DNA of 7,064 nt from Chloroflexota bacterium (GCA_024276255.1 JAJRXO010000356.1:1-7064); one strand, 5' to 3'. Shown: positions 1 to 6,432, counted from the stretch's first letter. A program made the numbers and translations. Notes: a model not told the origin generated them from the sequence alone.

Positions 1-189
1 AACTTTGAGCTGGCCATCGCCGTGGCCGTGGCGGTGTTTGGTATCAATTCGGGCGCCGCCTTTGCCGCAGTGATCGGGCCGTTGATCGAGGTGCCGGTGA
101 TGATCGGCCTGGTGAACGTGGCCTTCGTCTTCCAGCGCCGCTATTTCGCCCCCGAGCTGCAATCAGTGCCGGAACATCTGACAACTTGA
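1..189 (+). CDS. acr3: ACR3-family arsenite efflux transporter, C-terminal fragment
   Basis: The reading frame is open from the first base to a TGA at 187-189 and gives the last 62 residues of a membrane protein; the start lies outside the window. ACR3 proteins (bile/arsenite/riboflavin transporter superfamily) sit in the inner membrane and export arsenite using the proton gradient. The fragment begins NFELAIAVAVAVFGINSG, then AAFAAVIGPLIEVPVMIGLV and ends in a basic stretch (FQRRYF). This matches the conserved end of the ACR3 fold: the penultimate helix, the GPLIEVPV turn, the last helix and a short cytoplasmic tail. ACR3 is usually encoded in ars operons with arsR and arsC, so such genes may lie upstream. 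The family call is firm from the motif. Substrate range (arsenite alone or also antimonite) cannot be judged from the fragment. Confidence 0.9.
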   Translation, partial: NFELAIAVAVAVFGINSGAAFAAVIGPLIEVPVMIGLVNVAFVFQRRYFAPELQSVPEHLTT

Positions 190-478
190 GCATGGTGTTA
201 TGGCCTCCTCGGCCATCCCGCCTTGATCGCTGCGATCTTCGAAGCCTCCGTCAACGAGCGGGGGCTTCGTGCTAAAGGGCGTCCGGCATGCATCCCTGCT
301 TCAGTGGTGGGCTATTGGGCATCGACGGCGGCTTTCTCATTGTGCTGTTGCTCATCTTCAGGGGCTTTTCCAGCAGTGGAGGCGCAACGACTTTGGCCAT
401 AGCAGTAGCTTTTTCCTCCTTCAGTGGCTTTCTTGGCCATGTGGCCATTGGACCTGTGGATTGGCTCCACATAACTGA
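190..478. other. Intergenic stretch without a recognisable gene
   Basis: Apart from the stem-loops at 200-216 and 240-269, I see no supported gene here. Short open frames of about 65 codons exist on both strands between 269 and 512. One minus-strand frame is rich in Lys, Ala and Pro (for example KEEKATAMAKVVAPPLLEKP). They overlap each other, have no clear ribosome-binding site and resemble no family I know. The stretch may be a decayed coding fragment next to the truncated insertion sequence, but that is a guess. Confidence 0.5.
240..269 (+). terminator. Stem-loop downstream of acr3, possible terminator
   Basis: Bases 240-250 pair with 259-269 as an 11-bp stem containing one G-T wobble, around an 8-nt loop. 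A smaller perfect hairpin lies just upstream at 200-216 (ATGGCC, loop TCCTC, GGCCAT). Both follow the acr3 stop within 80 bp, where a transcript end is expected. Neither is followed by a T tract, so a classical intrinsic terminator is not shown; they may be 3'-end stabilising structures instead. Confidence 0.35.
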
Positions 479-937
479 TCACCCAAAGTGAGATGACCTC
501 ACTCGAGCCCACCCCTGCACCAGGGTCTGACGCATACGGGCCAGGTCTCGCAGCTCCCGTTGCGGACGCTCCGGGATAAAGCTAGGTTTGCGAAAGCCCA
601 TCTGCATCAGTTGCGCCAGCCATTCCGCATCCTTGATCTCGGTCTTGCGGGCGGGCACATGCTTGACATGCGGCGCATTGACCAGCCAGGTCTCGAAATC
701 GCTTTCCAGGATGTAGAACACTGGCTTTCAGTGCTCCTCAGTGCTCTTCATGGCCACATAGGGCACAATCCGCTCGGCCAGCCAATCGCTCAAGGCCAGT
801 AGCTCTTCGGTGATCGTGCCAAAGGTCTTGGTTTCGTACTCAACCTCCATAGCTGATGTCAGACGGCGTCGACAGGCCACCACTGCCTTCTTGTGCATGT
901 CCAGGCCAGCGCAACGTTCGTAGATAATCTGAGTCAT
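479..937 (-). pseudogene. IS110-family DEDD transposase, stop-interrupted and truncated
   Basis: Reads from ATG at 937 (AGGAG ribosome-binding site about 8 nt upstream) to a TGA at 479, 152 codons, against some 300-400 in intact members. IS110 transposases are RuvC-like DEDD recombinases guided by a bridge RNA, with a second catalytic domain carrying a serine. Family signatures are MTQIIYERCAGLDMHKK, GTITEELLALSDWLAE, LVNAPHVKHVPARKT, DAEWLAQL and SFIPERPQRELRDLAR. Damage seen: an in-frame TGA (728-730, codon 70) where the family has Trp in STGVYWKPV, the remnant reading STEEH-stop-KPV; the usual catalytic Glu of AMEST is Lys64; the first Asp of KTDxxDA is Glu100. Only Asp13 and Asp103 of the DEDD set remain. 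After ARV (about residue 146) homology ends and the serine domain is absent. Both halves are in one frame, so this is a nonsense mutation, not a frameshift. Confidence 0.88.
487..503. repeat. Perfect hairpin at the transposase breakpoint
   Basis: AGTGAG (487-492) and CTCACT (498-503) form a perfect 6-bp stem around the loop ATGAC. It sits where recognisable transposase sequence stops. It could mark a recombination or deletion endpoint, or be coincidental. Confidence 0.4.
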
Positions 938-1110
938 CTGAATTCTCCTGTTTCCTAGAATGGCTGAAATCCGCGTCGGCTGGTCAGGATGCTCTCACAG
1001 ACAAGAGTCTGTTTCACGTGCTTGCAGCAAAAGGTATCAACGCCTCTAAACATCCGGGGCTGACTGCTTCTAAGGTTTGCGGCGCCAAGGAATCATCGGC
1101 CTCTTAACCA
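487..1110 (-). mobile_element. Remnant of an IS110-family insertion sequence
   Basis: The element is recognised from its transposase remnant (479-937, minus) and the non-coding stretch upstream of that gene. In IS110-group elements the long non-coding end upstream of the transposase encodes the bridge RNA, so 938 to roughly 1110 may be that end. The outer limit is an estimate because IS110 elements usually lack terminal inverted repeats and make no target duplication. The left limit is placed where transposase homology stops, beside a 6-bp hairpin at 487-503. The element is immobile: its transposase is truncated and mutated and the second end is not recognisable. Confidence 0.6.
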
Positions 1111-1366
1111 GCTTCTGCTACCATTATAGCCATTTCAAGGGGAAATGGTACCGTTGCCGAGCGCCAACGCCGCCATTTTCATCGGTATCGGCGCGGGCAA
1201 GCCCGCATGACGGCTCTGAAAAAAGGATGCGGACGAACGTAGACGGTGTTGCATCCATGACCGAGTTGCGGTATGCTGCTGCCGGCGCATTGGCGCCCCA
1301 TCAAGCCATCTTATCAACCTCATTCATCAACCCCATTCCACGGCTTCAGCCGCTCACAAAACAATC
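938..1366. other. Non-coding region: IS110 upstream end plus leader of the dehydrogenase gene
   Basis: No protein gene is supported in these 429 bp. The half nearest the transposase carries its ribosome-binding site and a hairpin at 997-1012 (ACAGAC, loop AAGA, GTCTGT), and is where an IS110-group bridge RNA would be encoded. Further hairpins are at 1130-1148 (CCATTTC, loop AAGGG, GAAATGG) and 1193-1206 (GCGGG, loop CAAG, spanned by C and C-rich partner CCCGC). A weak sigma-70-like pair, TTGCAT at 1249-1254 and TATGCT at 1272-1277 with a 17-bp spacer, could drive the gene starting at 1367. It matches the consensus poorly and is not claimed as a promoter. Confidence 0.45.
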
Positions 1367-2620
1367 ATGGAAACCCAAACAGACGTACTCATTATCGGCG
1401 GCGGCGTCATTGGTATTTGCGCTGCTTATTATCTGGCCAAGCAGGATGTCGACGTGACTGTCATCGAAAAAGGGGATATTTGCAGCGGCAGTTCGTACGG
1501 CAATGCCGGCGTGCTGGCCTTTGATCACGGTACTCCCACTGCCGCGCCGGGCGTGCTCAGCCAGGGCCTGCGCTGGCTGCTGGATGCCGGTAGCCCCTTC
1601 TATATCAAACCCCGCCTTGATCCTGATCTCATACGCTGGCTCTGGCATTTTCGCGCTGCCTGCAACGAGGCGCCCATGCGCCGGGCCATCCCCGTGCAAC
1701 TGGCGCTGGGCAGACGCAGCGCCGAACTCTTCGCGGAGCTGCACAGCGAGCACGATCTGGATGACGATGGCTACGAACAGCGGGGGCGGCTTTTCCTCTA
1801 TCGCACCCCGGCCGGGCTGGCACACGGCCAGGAAGAGCTGGCATTGTCCCAGGAATACGGCGTGGAAGGCCAACAATTGAGCGCGGACGAGGCCCGCAAG
1901 CGCCTGCCCGTGGTGACCGAAGATCTGGCGGGGGCGATCTTCTATCCCGGCTATGCCCAGATTCTGCCGGGCCGCTTCGTGCAGAATCTGGCGGCCCTGG
2001 TGCAAAAAATGGGAGTCCGTGTCATGGACCATACGGAAGTCATCCACATGGAGCGGGGCGGTCGCACCATCAACCGCGTGACGACCACCCGCGGCGACTT
2101 TGCCGCCGGAGAAGTGGTGCTGGCCGCCGGCGCCTGGTCGCCGGTCATTGCCCGCATGGTGGGCGTACGACTTCTCATCCAGGCAGCCAAGGGATACAGC
2201 ATCACGGCCAAACGACCTGATCCAGGCCCCGAGATCGCCCTGTCGCTGGCCGAAGCCAAGGTGGCGGTCACGCCCATGGCTGAATTCCTGCGCTTCAGCA
2301 GCACGCTGGAGATGGCGCATATGGATACGCGTATCAATCAGCGTCGTGTGGCAGCCACGCGCAAGGCGTTTCATGAATTCTTACCCGGCATCGAGGTCAT
2401 CGAGGAACTGGAATTGTGGCGGGGATTTCGGCCCATGTCGCCTGACAGCCTGCCTATGATCGGACGTACACGCAAGCTGCATAATCTCGTCATGGCCACC
2501 GGCCACGGCATGCTGGGGCTCACGCAGGGGCCGATCACCGGCAAACTCGTGGCCCAGATCGTGTCCGGGCAGACGCCGGAGTTCGATCTCGGTCCATTTG
2601 ATCCGGATCGCTTCGGCTGA
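1367..2620 (+). CDS. FAD-dependent amino-acid dehydrogenase/oxidase, DadA-like (DAO family)
   Basis: This 417-residue protein belongs to the DAO family of FAD-dependent amine oxidoreductases, closest in pattern to D-amino-acid dehydrogenase (DadA). DadA deaminates D-amino acids to 2-oxo acids and passes electrons to the respiratory chain from the inner face of the membrane. Residues 6-16 (DVLIIGGGVIG) are the Rossmann motif for the FAD ADP moiety, with acidic Glu34 closing the beta-alpha-beta unit. GSSYGNAG at 41-48 is the flavin-contacting signature typical of DadA. The C-terminal part has RPMSPDSLPMIG (355-366) and ATGHGMLGLTQGP (377-389), the conserved second flavin segment. Length fits the family (about 410-430). 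No signal peptide is seen. The ATG at 1367 places the Rossmann motif five residues in, as usual, but the Shine-Dalgarno is poor. Substrate is not determined; glycine, proline or sarcosine oxidase-like activity is possible. No alanine racemase neighbour supports a dad operon. Confidence 0.85.
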   Translation: METQTDVLIIGGGVIGICAAYYLAKQDVDVTVIEKGDICSGSSYGNAGVLAFDHGTPTAAPGVLSQGLRWLLDAGSPFYIKPRLDPDLIRWLWHFRAACNEAPMRRAIPVQLALGRRSAELFAELHSEHDLDDDGYEQRGRLFLYRTPAGLAHGQEELALSQEYGVEGQQLSADEARKRLPVVTEDLAGAIFYPGYAQILPGRFVQNLAALVQKMGVRVMDHTEVIHMERGGRTINRVTTTRGDFAAGEVVLAAGAWSPVIARMVGVRLLIQAAKGYSITAKRPDPGPEIALSLAEAKVAVTPMAEFLRFSSTLEMAHMDTRINQRRVAATRKAFHEFLPGIEVIEELELWRGFRPMSPDSLPMIGRTRKLHNLVMATGHGMLGLTQGPITGKLVAQIVSGQTPEFDLGPFDPDRFG

Positions 2621-2651
2621 GTGACGAATTTTTCCGGCAAATAAAAAAGGC

Positions 2652-2682
2652 TTGACATTCCAGCCGGTGTAAGGTGTATAGT
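2652..2682 (+). promoter_or_regulatory. merA promoter with 19-bp spacer and MerR/CueR-type operator
   Basis: TTGACA (2652-2657) and TATAGT (2677-2682) are separated by 19 bp. This over-long spacer is the hallmark of promoters that MerR-family activators remodel. The spacer region carries an imperfect dyad, ACATTCC (2655-2661), 7 nt, GTAAGGT (2669-2675). The half-sites match in 5 of 7 positions, and the layout equals the CueR-type pattern ACCTTCC-N7-GGAAGGT, including overlap with the -35 box. The start of transcription would be near 2689, giving a short leader of about 20 nt before the merA ATG. No merR-like gene is in the window. Confidence 0.7.
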
Positions 2683-2709
2683 AGTATCAAACACCCTCTG
2701 GAGTGAACA

Positions 2710-4371
2710 ATGAACTCTGTACTTGAATTGAAAATCGAGGGCATGACATGCGCCTCGTGTGCAACCCACGTGGAAAAAGCCCTGCGTTCTGTGCCCGGCG
2801 TGAGCAACGCCCGCGTGCCGGGATGGAAATCGGGCAAGGCCACGGTCGAGCTGGCGGAAAAGGTGCCGGTTGAGGATCTGACGCGGGCGGTGACAGCCGC
2901 TGGCTATCGGGCCATGCCCGTCCCCGGTCGGCGACAGGAAGTCGAGCGACCGACGCCCCCTGCCGGCGCGGTCGATTTCGATCTGATTGTCATCGGATCC
3001 GGCGGGGGCGGGATGGCCGCGGTTATCCGTGCTGCCGAAGCCGGTTATCGGGCAGCCATCATCGAGGCGGGCACCATCGGCGGCACCTGTGTAAACATCG
3101 GCTGTGTGCCCTCAAAAACCCTGATTCGCGCCGCCGGGCAACTGCATCAGGCTGGGCACAGTGCCTTTGCGGGCGTGCATACGCAGGCCGTGGGCCTTGA
3201 CTGGCCACAGGTGCGGGCCCAGAAAGATGAACTGGTGGCCTCACTGCGCCAGCAGAAATATATCGACGTGCTGGCGGCCTATCCCGAAAACATTAGCGTG
3301 ATCAAGGGGCGGGCGCGACTGACGCCCAGCGGACAGGTGATGGTGGACGAGCGCACCCTGCGCAGCCGCGGGGTGGTGATAGCCACTGGAGCCCGTCCCG
3401 CCATGCTGCCCCTGCCCGGCATCGATACCGTGGCAGTGCTGGATAGCACCTCCGTGATGAATCTGGAAACGCTGCCCGCCAGCATGATCGTCCTGGGGGG
3501 CCGCTCGATCGCCATCGAGTTGGGCCAGGCATTTGCTCGCTTTGGCACGCAGGTGACGATCTTGCAGCGCAGCGCCCGCCTGATCCCCCAACACGAGCCG
3601 GAGATCAGCGAAGCCCTGGCCGATGCCCTGCGGGCAGAAGGGTTGGCAGTGCATACCGGCGTGAAGGTGTTGGGGTTACAGGAAGACGGCGGGGAGAAAA
3701 TCGTGGTGGCTGAGATCAAGGGCGAACCGACCCGTTTCCGGGCCGAGCAAATCCTGATGGCGACAGGACGCACCCCCAACAGCAACGCCATGGGCCTGGA
3801 AGAAGCAGGAATCAAGCTTGACAGCCACGGTTTTGTGGTCGTCGACGATCATATGCAAACGACGAAGCCGGGTGTGTACGCGGTGGGCGATGTAACCACG
3901 CTGCCCAAATTTGTTTATACTGCGGCCGCGGCAGGCGGCGTGGCAGCCGACAATGCCCTGGGTATTGCCGATCGCAAGATGGATCTCACAGGCATGCCGG
4001 CCGTGATCTTCAGTGATCCTGGAGTCGCCACGGTGGGCCTCACGGAACGCGCCGCCCGTCGCCAGGGCTATGCCGTGCAGACGAGCATCCTGCCCATGAG
4101 TTATGTGCCGCGGGCGCTGGCTGCCCGCAACACCCAGGGCCTGATCAAACTCGTGGCCGATGCCAGTAGTGATCAGCTGCTGGGCGCCCACATCCTGGCC
4201 CCCGAGGCCGGGGAGATGATCCAGGTGCCGGCCATGGCTATCCGCTTTGGCATCACAGTCAGCGCCCTGCGCGATTCACTCTTCCCCTATCTGACGAATG
4301 TCGAGGGCATCAAGCTGGCGGCGCTGGCGTTCAGCAAGGATCCGGCCATGCTCAGTTGCTGCGCGGGTTGA
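2710..4371 (+). CDS. merA: Mercuric reductase with N-terminal HMA (NmerA) domain
   Basis: This 553-residue cytoplasmic flavoenzyme reduces Hg(II) to volatile Hg(0) with NADPH. Residues 1-68 are an HMA domain with the metal motif GMTCASC (Cys14, Cys17), which passes Hg(II) to the core. After a Pro-rich linker (about 69-88) comes a class I pyridine-nucleotide disulfide oxidoreductase: FAD motif GSGGGG at 96-101, redox-active GTCVNIGCVPSK (Cys127, Cys132), a second nucleotide motif VLGGRS, the FAD motif AVGDVTTLPKFVYTAAAAGG (Asp394), and a dimerisation domain with SYVPRALAARNT (Tyr465). The C-terminus LSCCAG holds the vicinal pair Cys550-Cys551 that separates MerA from lipoamide dehydrogenase. 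All mercury ligands expected are present, and length matches two-domain MerA (about 550-560). GGAG at 2700-2703 lies 6 nt before the ATG. Its own MerR-type promoter and the absence of merT, merP and merR nearby suggest a solitary merA; regulator and transporter genes, if any, lie elsewhere. Confidence 0.97.
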   Translation: MNSVLELKIEGMTCASCATHVEKALRSVPGVSNARVPGWKSGKATVELAEKVPVEDLTRAVTAAGYRAMPVPGRRQEVERPTPPAGAVDFDLIVIGSGGGGMAAVIRAAEAGYRAAIIEAGTIGGTCVNIGCVPSKTLIRAAGQLHQAGHSAFAGVHTQAVGLDWPQVRAQKDELVASLRQQKYIDVLAAYPENISVIKGRARLTPSGQVMVDERTLRSRGVVIATGARPAMLPLPGIDTVAVLDSTSVMNLETLPASMIVLGGRSIAIELGQAFARFGTQVTILQRSARLIPQHEPEISEALADALRAEGLAVHTGVKVLGLQEDGGEKIVVAEIKGEPTRFRAEQILMATGRTPNSNAMGLEEAGIKLDSHGFVVVDDHMQTTKPGVYAVGDVTTLPKFVYTAAAAGGVAADNALGIADRKMDLTGMPAVIFSDPGVATVGLTERAARRQGYAVQTSILPMSYVPRALAARNTQGLIKLVADASSDQLLGAHILAPEAGEMIQVPAMAIRFGITVSALRDSLFPYLTNVEGIKLAALAFSKDPAMLSCCAG

Positions 4372-4394
4372 AAAGCGTCCCTGCGAAGAAATGT

Positions 4395-4420
4395 GGTGAG
4401 GGGGTTGTTTCTCTCTCACC
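4395..4420. terminator. Hairpin between convergent merA and PHP genes
   Basis: GGTGAGGGGG-like arm 4395-4404 pairs with 4411-4420 as a 10-bp stem with two G-T wobbles and a TTGTTT loop. It lies 24 bp after the merA stop and 18 bp beyond the stop of the opposing gene, so it could serve both transcripts. A clear T tract is missing on the plus side; on the minus side only a short T-rich patch follows. Position is the main support. Confidence 0.4.
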
Positions 4421-4438
4421 TCTGCCTGAGTCGTTGCC

Positions 4439-5515
4439 CTATGCCGTCGGCCGCACGAGGAAAATGGGGTTGGCGAATATCCAGCCGCGCATCTTGCCCC
4501 ACCCCCATTTCCAGGCCTCCAGGCGATAAATGCCCGGCTTGTCTGTGACATAGCTGAGCCGGGCGTTTCGGGTTTCCGCCACCACGCCTTCCCCCACGCG
4601 GATCAGGCGCAACCGGGCCGGTGCCGGTAAGGAAGCCTCGAAGGTCACCGTACTTTGCATTTGCAGGGTTTGCCCCATGGTGGCCACATCCCCAGCGCAA
4701 CGGGCCACAAAACGAAAGTCGTCGGTGGCATGCAGGCGATCATAGCCCACCCAGCAACGCCCCTCCCGCAACGCATCGTACACCAGACGGCGATCGTGCT
4801 CGTACTCGCCGTGCATGGGTTCTGTGCTGAGGATGTGGGTATTGACGGCCGTAAAACAGACCTCGTAGGGAAATACCCGACGCCGAATGGGGCCAAGCTG
4901 GTATATCCGGGCATGGGCATCCGAGCCGCCGATGGCCACAGTGGGTTGTTGCAGCAGTAACTCATCCCATTTGGCCAGCATTTCGGGAAAGGGCCCGGTG
5001 GTGAAGAACTGCGGCCACAGGGAGATCAGCAATCCCTTGAATTTGTTGGTGGCATAGGGACGAAACTCGGACATATAATTCCACAACTCAATGCCGGTGA
5101 ACCCCTCAATGTCCCATATCGTCCAGGGATACGTGTCGGGCAGGAACGGGCTGGCCTTGTCGATGGGATGGGCGAGAAAGGTGAGTCCCCCGCGTTGACG
5201 CACCACGTCGATCAACGCCTGCGGATCGGCGGCATAGGGGGTGACGTCGTCATGCACGCCCAGGGTAAGGCAATGGTTTTGCTCGGGCTGCTGATGGCGA
5301 TCATTGACCTCGATGTCGATCAAGGTCAGCACACCATCCCGCCAGCCTTCCTCGCCCTGATCGATCAGGTAATTATGATCGGTGAGGATGATGAAATGCA
5401 GGCCGGCGCGCCGGGCAGCCGCCACCAGATCGGCCACCTCGCCAGCGCCGTCGCTGGCCCTGCTGTGCATGTGGATATTGCCGCGGTAGCTGAAAAACCG
5501 GGGAGATAGATTCAT
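4439..5515 (-). CDS. PHP-domain metal-dependent phosphoesterase
   Basis: This 358-residue protein has the metal-binding motifs of the PHP (polymerase and histidinol phosphatase) superfamily. In order: NIHMHSRASDG (His15, His17, Asp22), LTDHN (Asp46, His47), DIEV (Glu69), LGVHDD (His88), FLAHP (His116) and GGSDAH (Asp199, His201). These would hold a two- or three-metal cluster that hydrolyses phosphoesters. Residues beyond about 235 leave the PHP barrel and look like an all-beta accessory domain (VTFEASLPAPARLRLIRVGEG, then GIYRLEAW), a pattern seen in stand-alone PHP proteins. No signal peptide is seen. Its ATG overlaps the trmI stop as TGATG, so translation is probably coupled; the Shine-Dalgarno (GGAG, 11 nt away) is weak, in line with that. 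Substrate is unknown: relatives include 3',5'-nucleotide phosphatases and oligonucleotide exonucleases (YciV/RnaM type), but orthology is not shown. No polymerase or HisK context exists. Confidence 0.85.
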   Translation of the reverse strand: MNLSPRFFSYRGNIHMHSRASDGAGEVADLVAAARRAGLHFIILTDHNYLIDQGEEGWRDGVLTLIDIEVNDRHQQPEQNHCLTLGVHDDVTPYAADPQALIDVVRQRGGLTFLAHPIDKASPFLPDTYPWTIWDIEGFTGIELWNYMSEFRPYATNKFKGLLISLWPQFFTTGPFPEMLAKWDELLLQQPTVAIGGSDAHARIYQLGPIRRRVFPYEVCFTAVNTHILSTEPMHGEYEHDRRLVYDALREGRCWVGYDRLHATDDFRFVARCAGDVATMGQTLQMQSTVTFEASLPAPARLRLIRVGEGVVAETRNARLSYVTDKPGIYRLEAWKWGWGKMRGWIFANPIFLVRPTA

Positions 5516-6384
5516 CAGTCTGCCTGCTCCGTGTCATCGGGAAGGTTCTTGCGATTGGGGCCGAATTCCACGGCCCGCCGACGCTGCCGTCGCGTGAGCC
5601 AGAAATGCCGATATTCAGCGCTTATCTTGCGGGCAAAGACGAGAAAGCCGGTGTGCGCCACCATGCGATCGGCCGGACGCAGACGGGCGGGAACCGGTTT
5701 CCAGCTGCGGATCATGATCTCCTCCACGCGGATTTCCACAAAATCTCCCTCTGTGAGGGCGGCCACCAGCTCGCTCACCTGATTTGTGGTGGGCATGAGC
5801 GAGGCAAACATGCCGCTGCTCGTGAGCGCGGCTTCTGCCTGTGGCACATAGGCGGCGGCATCGCGCACATCCAGAAATACGGCGTCTACGTCGCGTTCGT
5901 CAAAGCCGTCAGCGATGTCCCTGATCTTGAACTCGACATAGGATTGCAGTCCCAGGCGATCGATGTTGGCCCGCGCCACCTTCTGATGTTCGGGGCGCAG
6001 CTCGTAGCTGAAAACCCGGCCCGCCGGCATGACGGCGCGGGCAAAAACCATGGTCAACCCGCCGCTGCCGCTACCCGCCTCGATGATGCGCCGGCCGTTC
6101 CACAAATCCAGCTCCATGATCAGGCGAGCGGCATCCTTGGGAAAAACGATCTGCGTGGTTCGTTTGAGGTAGCGCAGGAGATCGGATGTAGTCGGGCGCA
6201 GGACAAGAAAACGCTGGCCGCGATGTGTGGCGACCACCTGACCATAGGGCTGGCCGATGATCTCGCTCATGGGGAACTGGCCGCGATGGGTATACCAGAT
6301 ACCATCTTCGGTTACATGCAACAGATATCGTTTTCCTTCTTCACTAACCAGGAGCACCGGTTCCCCGGCCTGAATCAATGACAC
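5515..6384 (-). CDS. trmI: tRNA (adenine-58-N1)-methyltransferase TrmI
   Basis: TrmI uses S-adenosylmethionine to make m1A58 in the T-loop of tRNA, as a tetramer in the cytoplasm. The start chosen is GTG at 6384, preceded by GGAGG (6397-6393) at 8 nt; an in-frame TTG at 6402 would add six residues but contains that ribosome-binding site. From the GTG the protein has 289 residues. The N-terminal part (EPVLLVSEEGKRYLLHV) is the small beta domain of the family. RYLKRTTQIVFPKDAARL (71-88) is the signature segment; EAGSGSGGLT (102-111) is motif I for AdoMet; YELR (Glu128) is the ribose-binding acid; VFLD (Asp172) matches the catalytic Asp; LRPADRMVAHTGFL (235-248) closes the fold. Odd points: the usual Pro-x-Pro after that Asp is replaced (DVRDAAAY), and a basic tail of about 35 residues follows the core. 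It is the first gene of a pair with the PHP gene, overlapping by one base. Confidence 0.93.
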   Translation of the reverse strand: MSLIQAGEPVLLVSEEGKRYLLHVTEDGIWYTHRGQFPMSEIIGQPYGQVVATHRGQRFLVLRPTTSDLLRYLKRTTQIVFPKDAARLIMELDLWNGRRIIEAGSGSGGLTMVFARAVMPAGRVFSYELRPEHQKVARANIDRLGLQSYVEFKIRDIADGFDERDVDAVFLDVRDAAAYVPQAEAALTSSGMFASLMPTTNQVSELVAALTEGDFVEIRVEEIMIRSWKPVPARLRPADRMVAHTGFLVFARKISAEYRHFWLTRRQRRRAVEFGPNRKNLPDDTEQAD

Positions 6385-6423
6385 TTGTTTCGCCTCCAGC
6401 AAAATACAGGGTATCGGCCTGAA

Positions 6424-6432
6424 ATCATACCA
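6424..6432 (-). promoter_or_regulatory. Extended -10 promoter upstream of trmI
   Basis: On the minus strand the sequence reads TGG followed by TATGAT, a TGn-extended -10 element. Transcription would start near 6417, about 33 nt before the GTG start of trmI, leaving room for the GGAGG site. No good -35 hexamer is present at 16-18 bp, which is tolerated for extended -10 promoters. It would drive trmI and the PHP gene together. Confidence 0.45.

Noticed and set aside
728..730. TGA read as Trp or selenocysteine in the transposase
   Set aside because: The same genome uses TGA as a stop for acr3, the dehydrogenase, merA and trmI, no SECIS-like need exists, and other catalytic residues are already lost.
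1249..1277. Sigma-70 promoter TTGCAT-17-TATGCT for the dehydrogenase gene
   Set aside because: Only 3 of 6 and 4 of 6 consensus bases match; this is close to chance in a 400-bp spacer, so it is only noted in the region entry.
1077..1457. Plus-strand open frame overlapping the start of the DadA-like gene
   Set aside because: It runs into the flavoenzyme gene in another frame, spans hairpin-rich spacer and has no recognisable sequence or start signal.
1346..2374. Long minus-strand open frame of 342 codons opposite the DadA-like gene
   Set aside because: It is antisense to a protein with clear flavoenzyme motifs, has His/Gly/Ala-rich sequence without family motifs, and is explained by high GC.
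2710..4371. Dihydrolipoamide dehydrogenase or CoA-disulfide reductase instead of MerA
   Set aside because: The HMA domain, the YVPRA motif and the C-terminal vicinal Cys pair are specific to mercuric reductase.
5605..6381. Plus-strand open frame of 258 codons opposite trmI
   Set aside because: The opposite strand encodes a full TrmI with all signature motifs; the plus-strand translation has no domain and no ribosome-binding site.
6385..6402. TTG at 6402 as the trmI start
   Set aside because: The GGAGG ribosome-binding site lies within that extension and is ideally spaced for the GTG at 6384.
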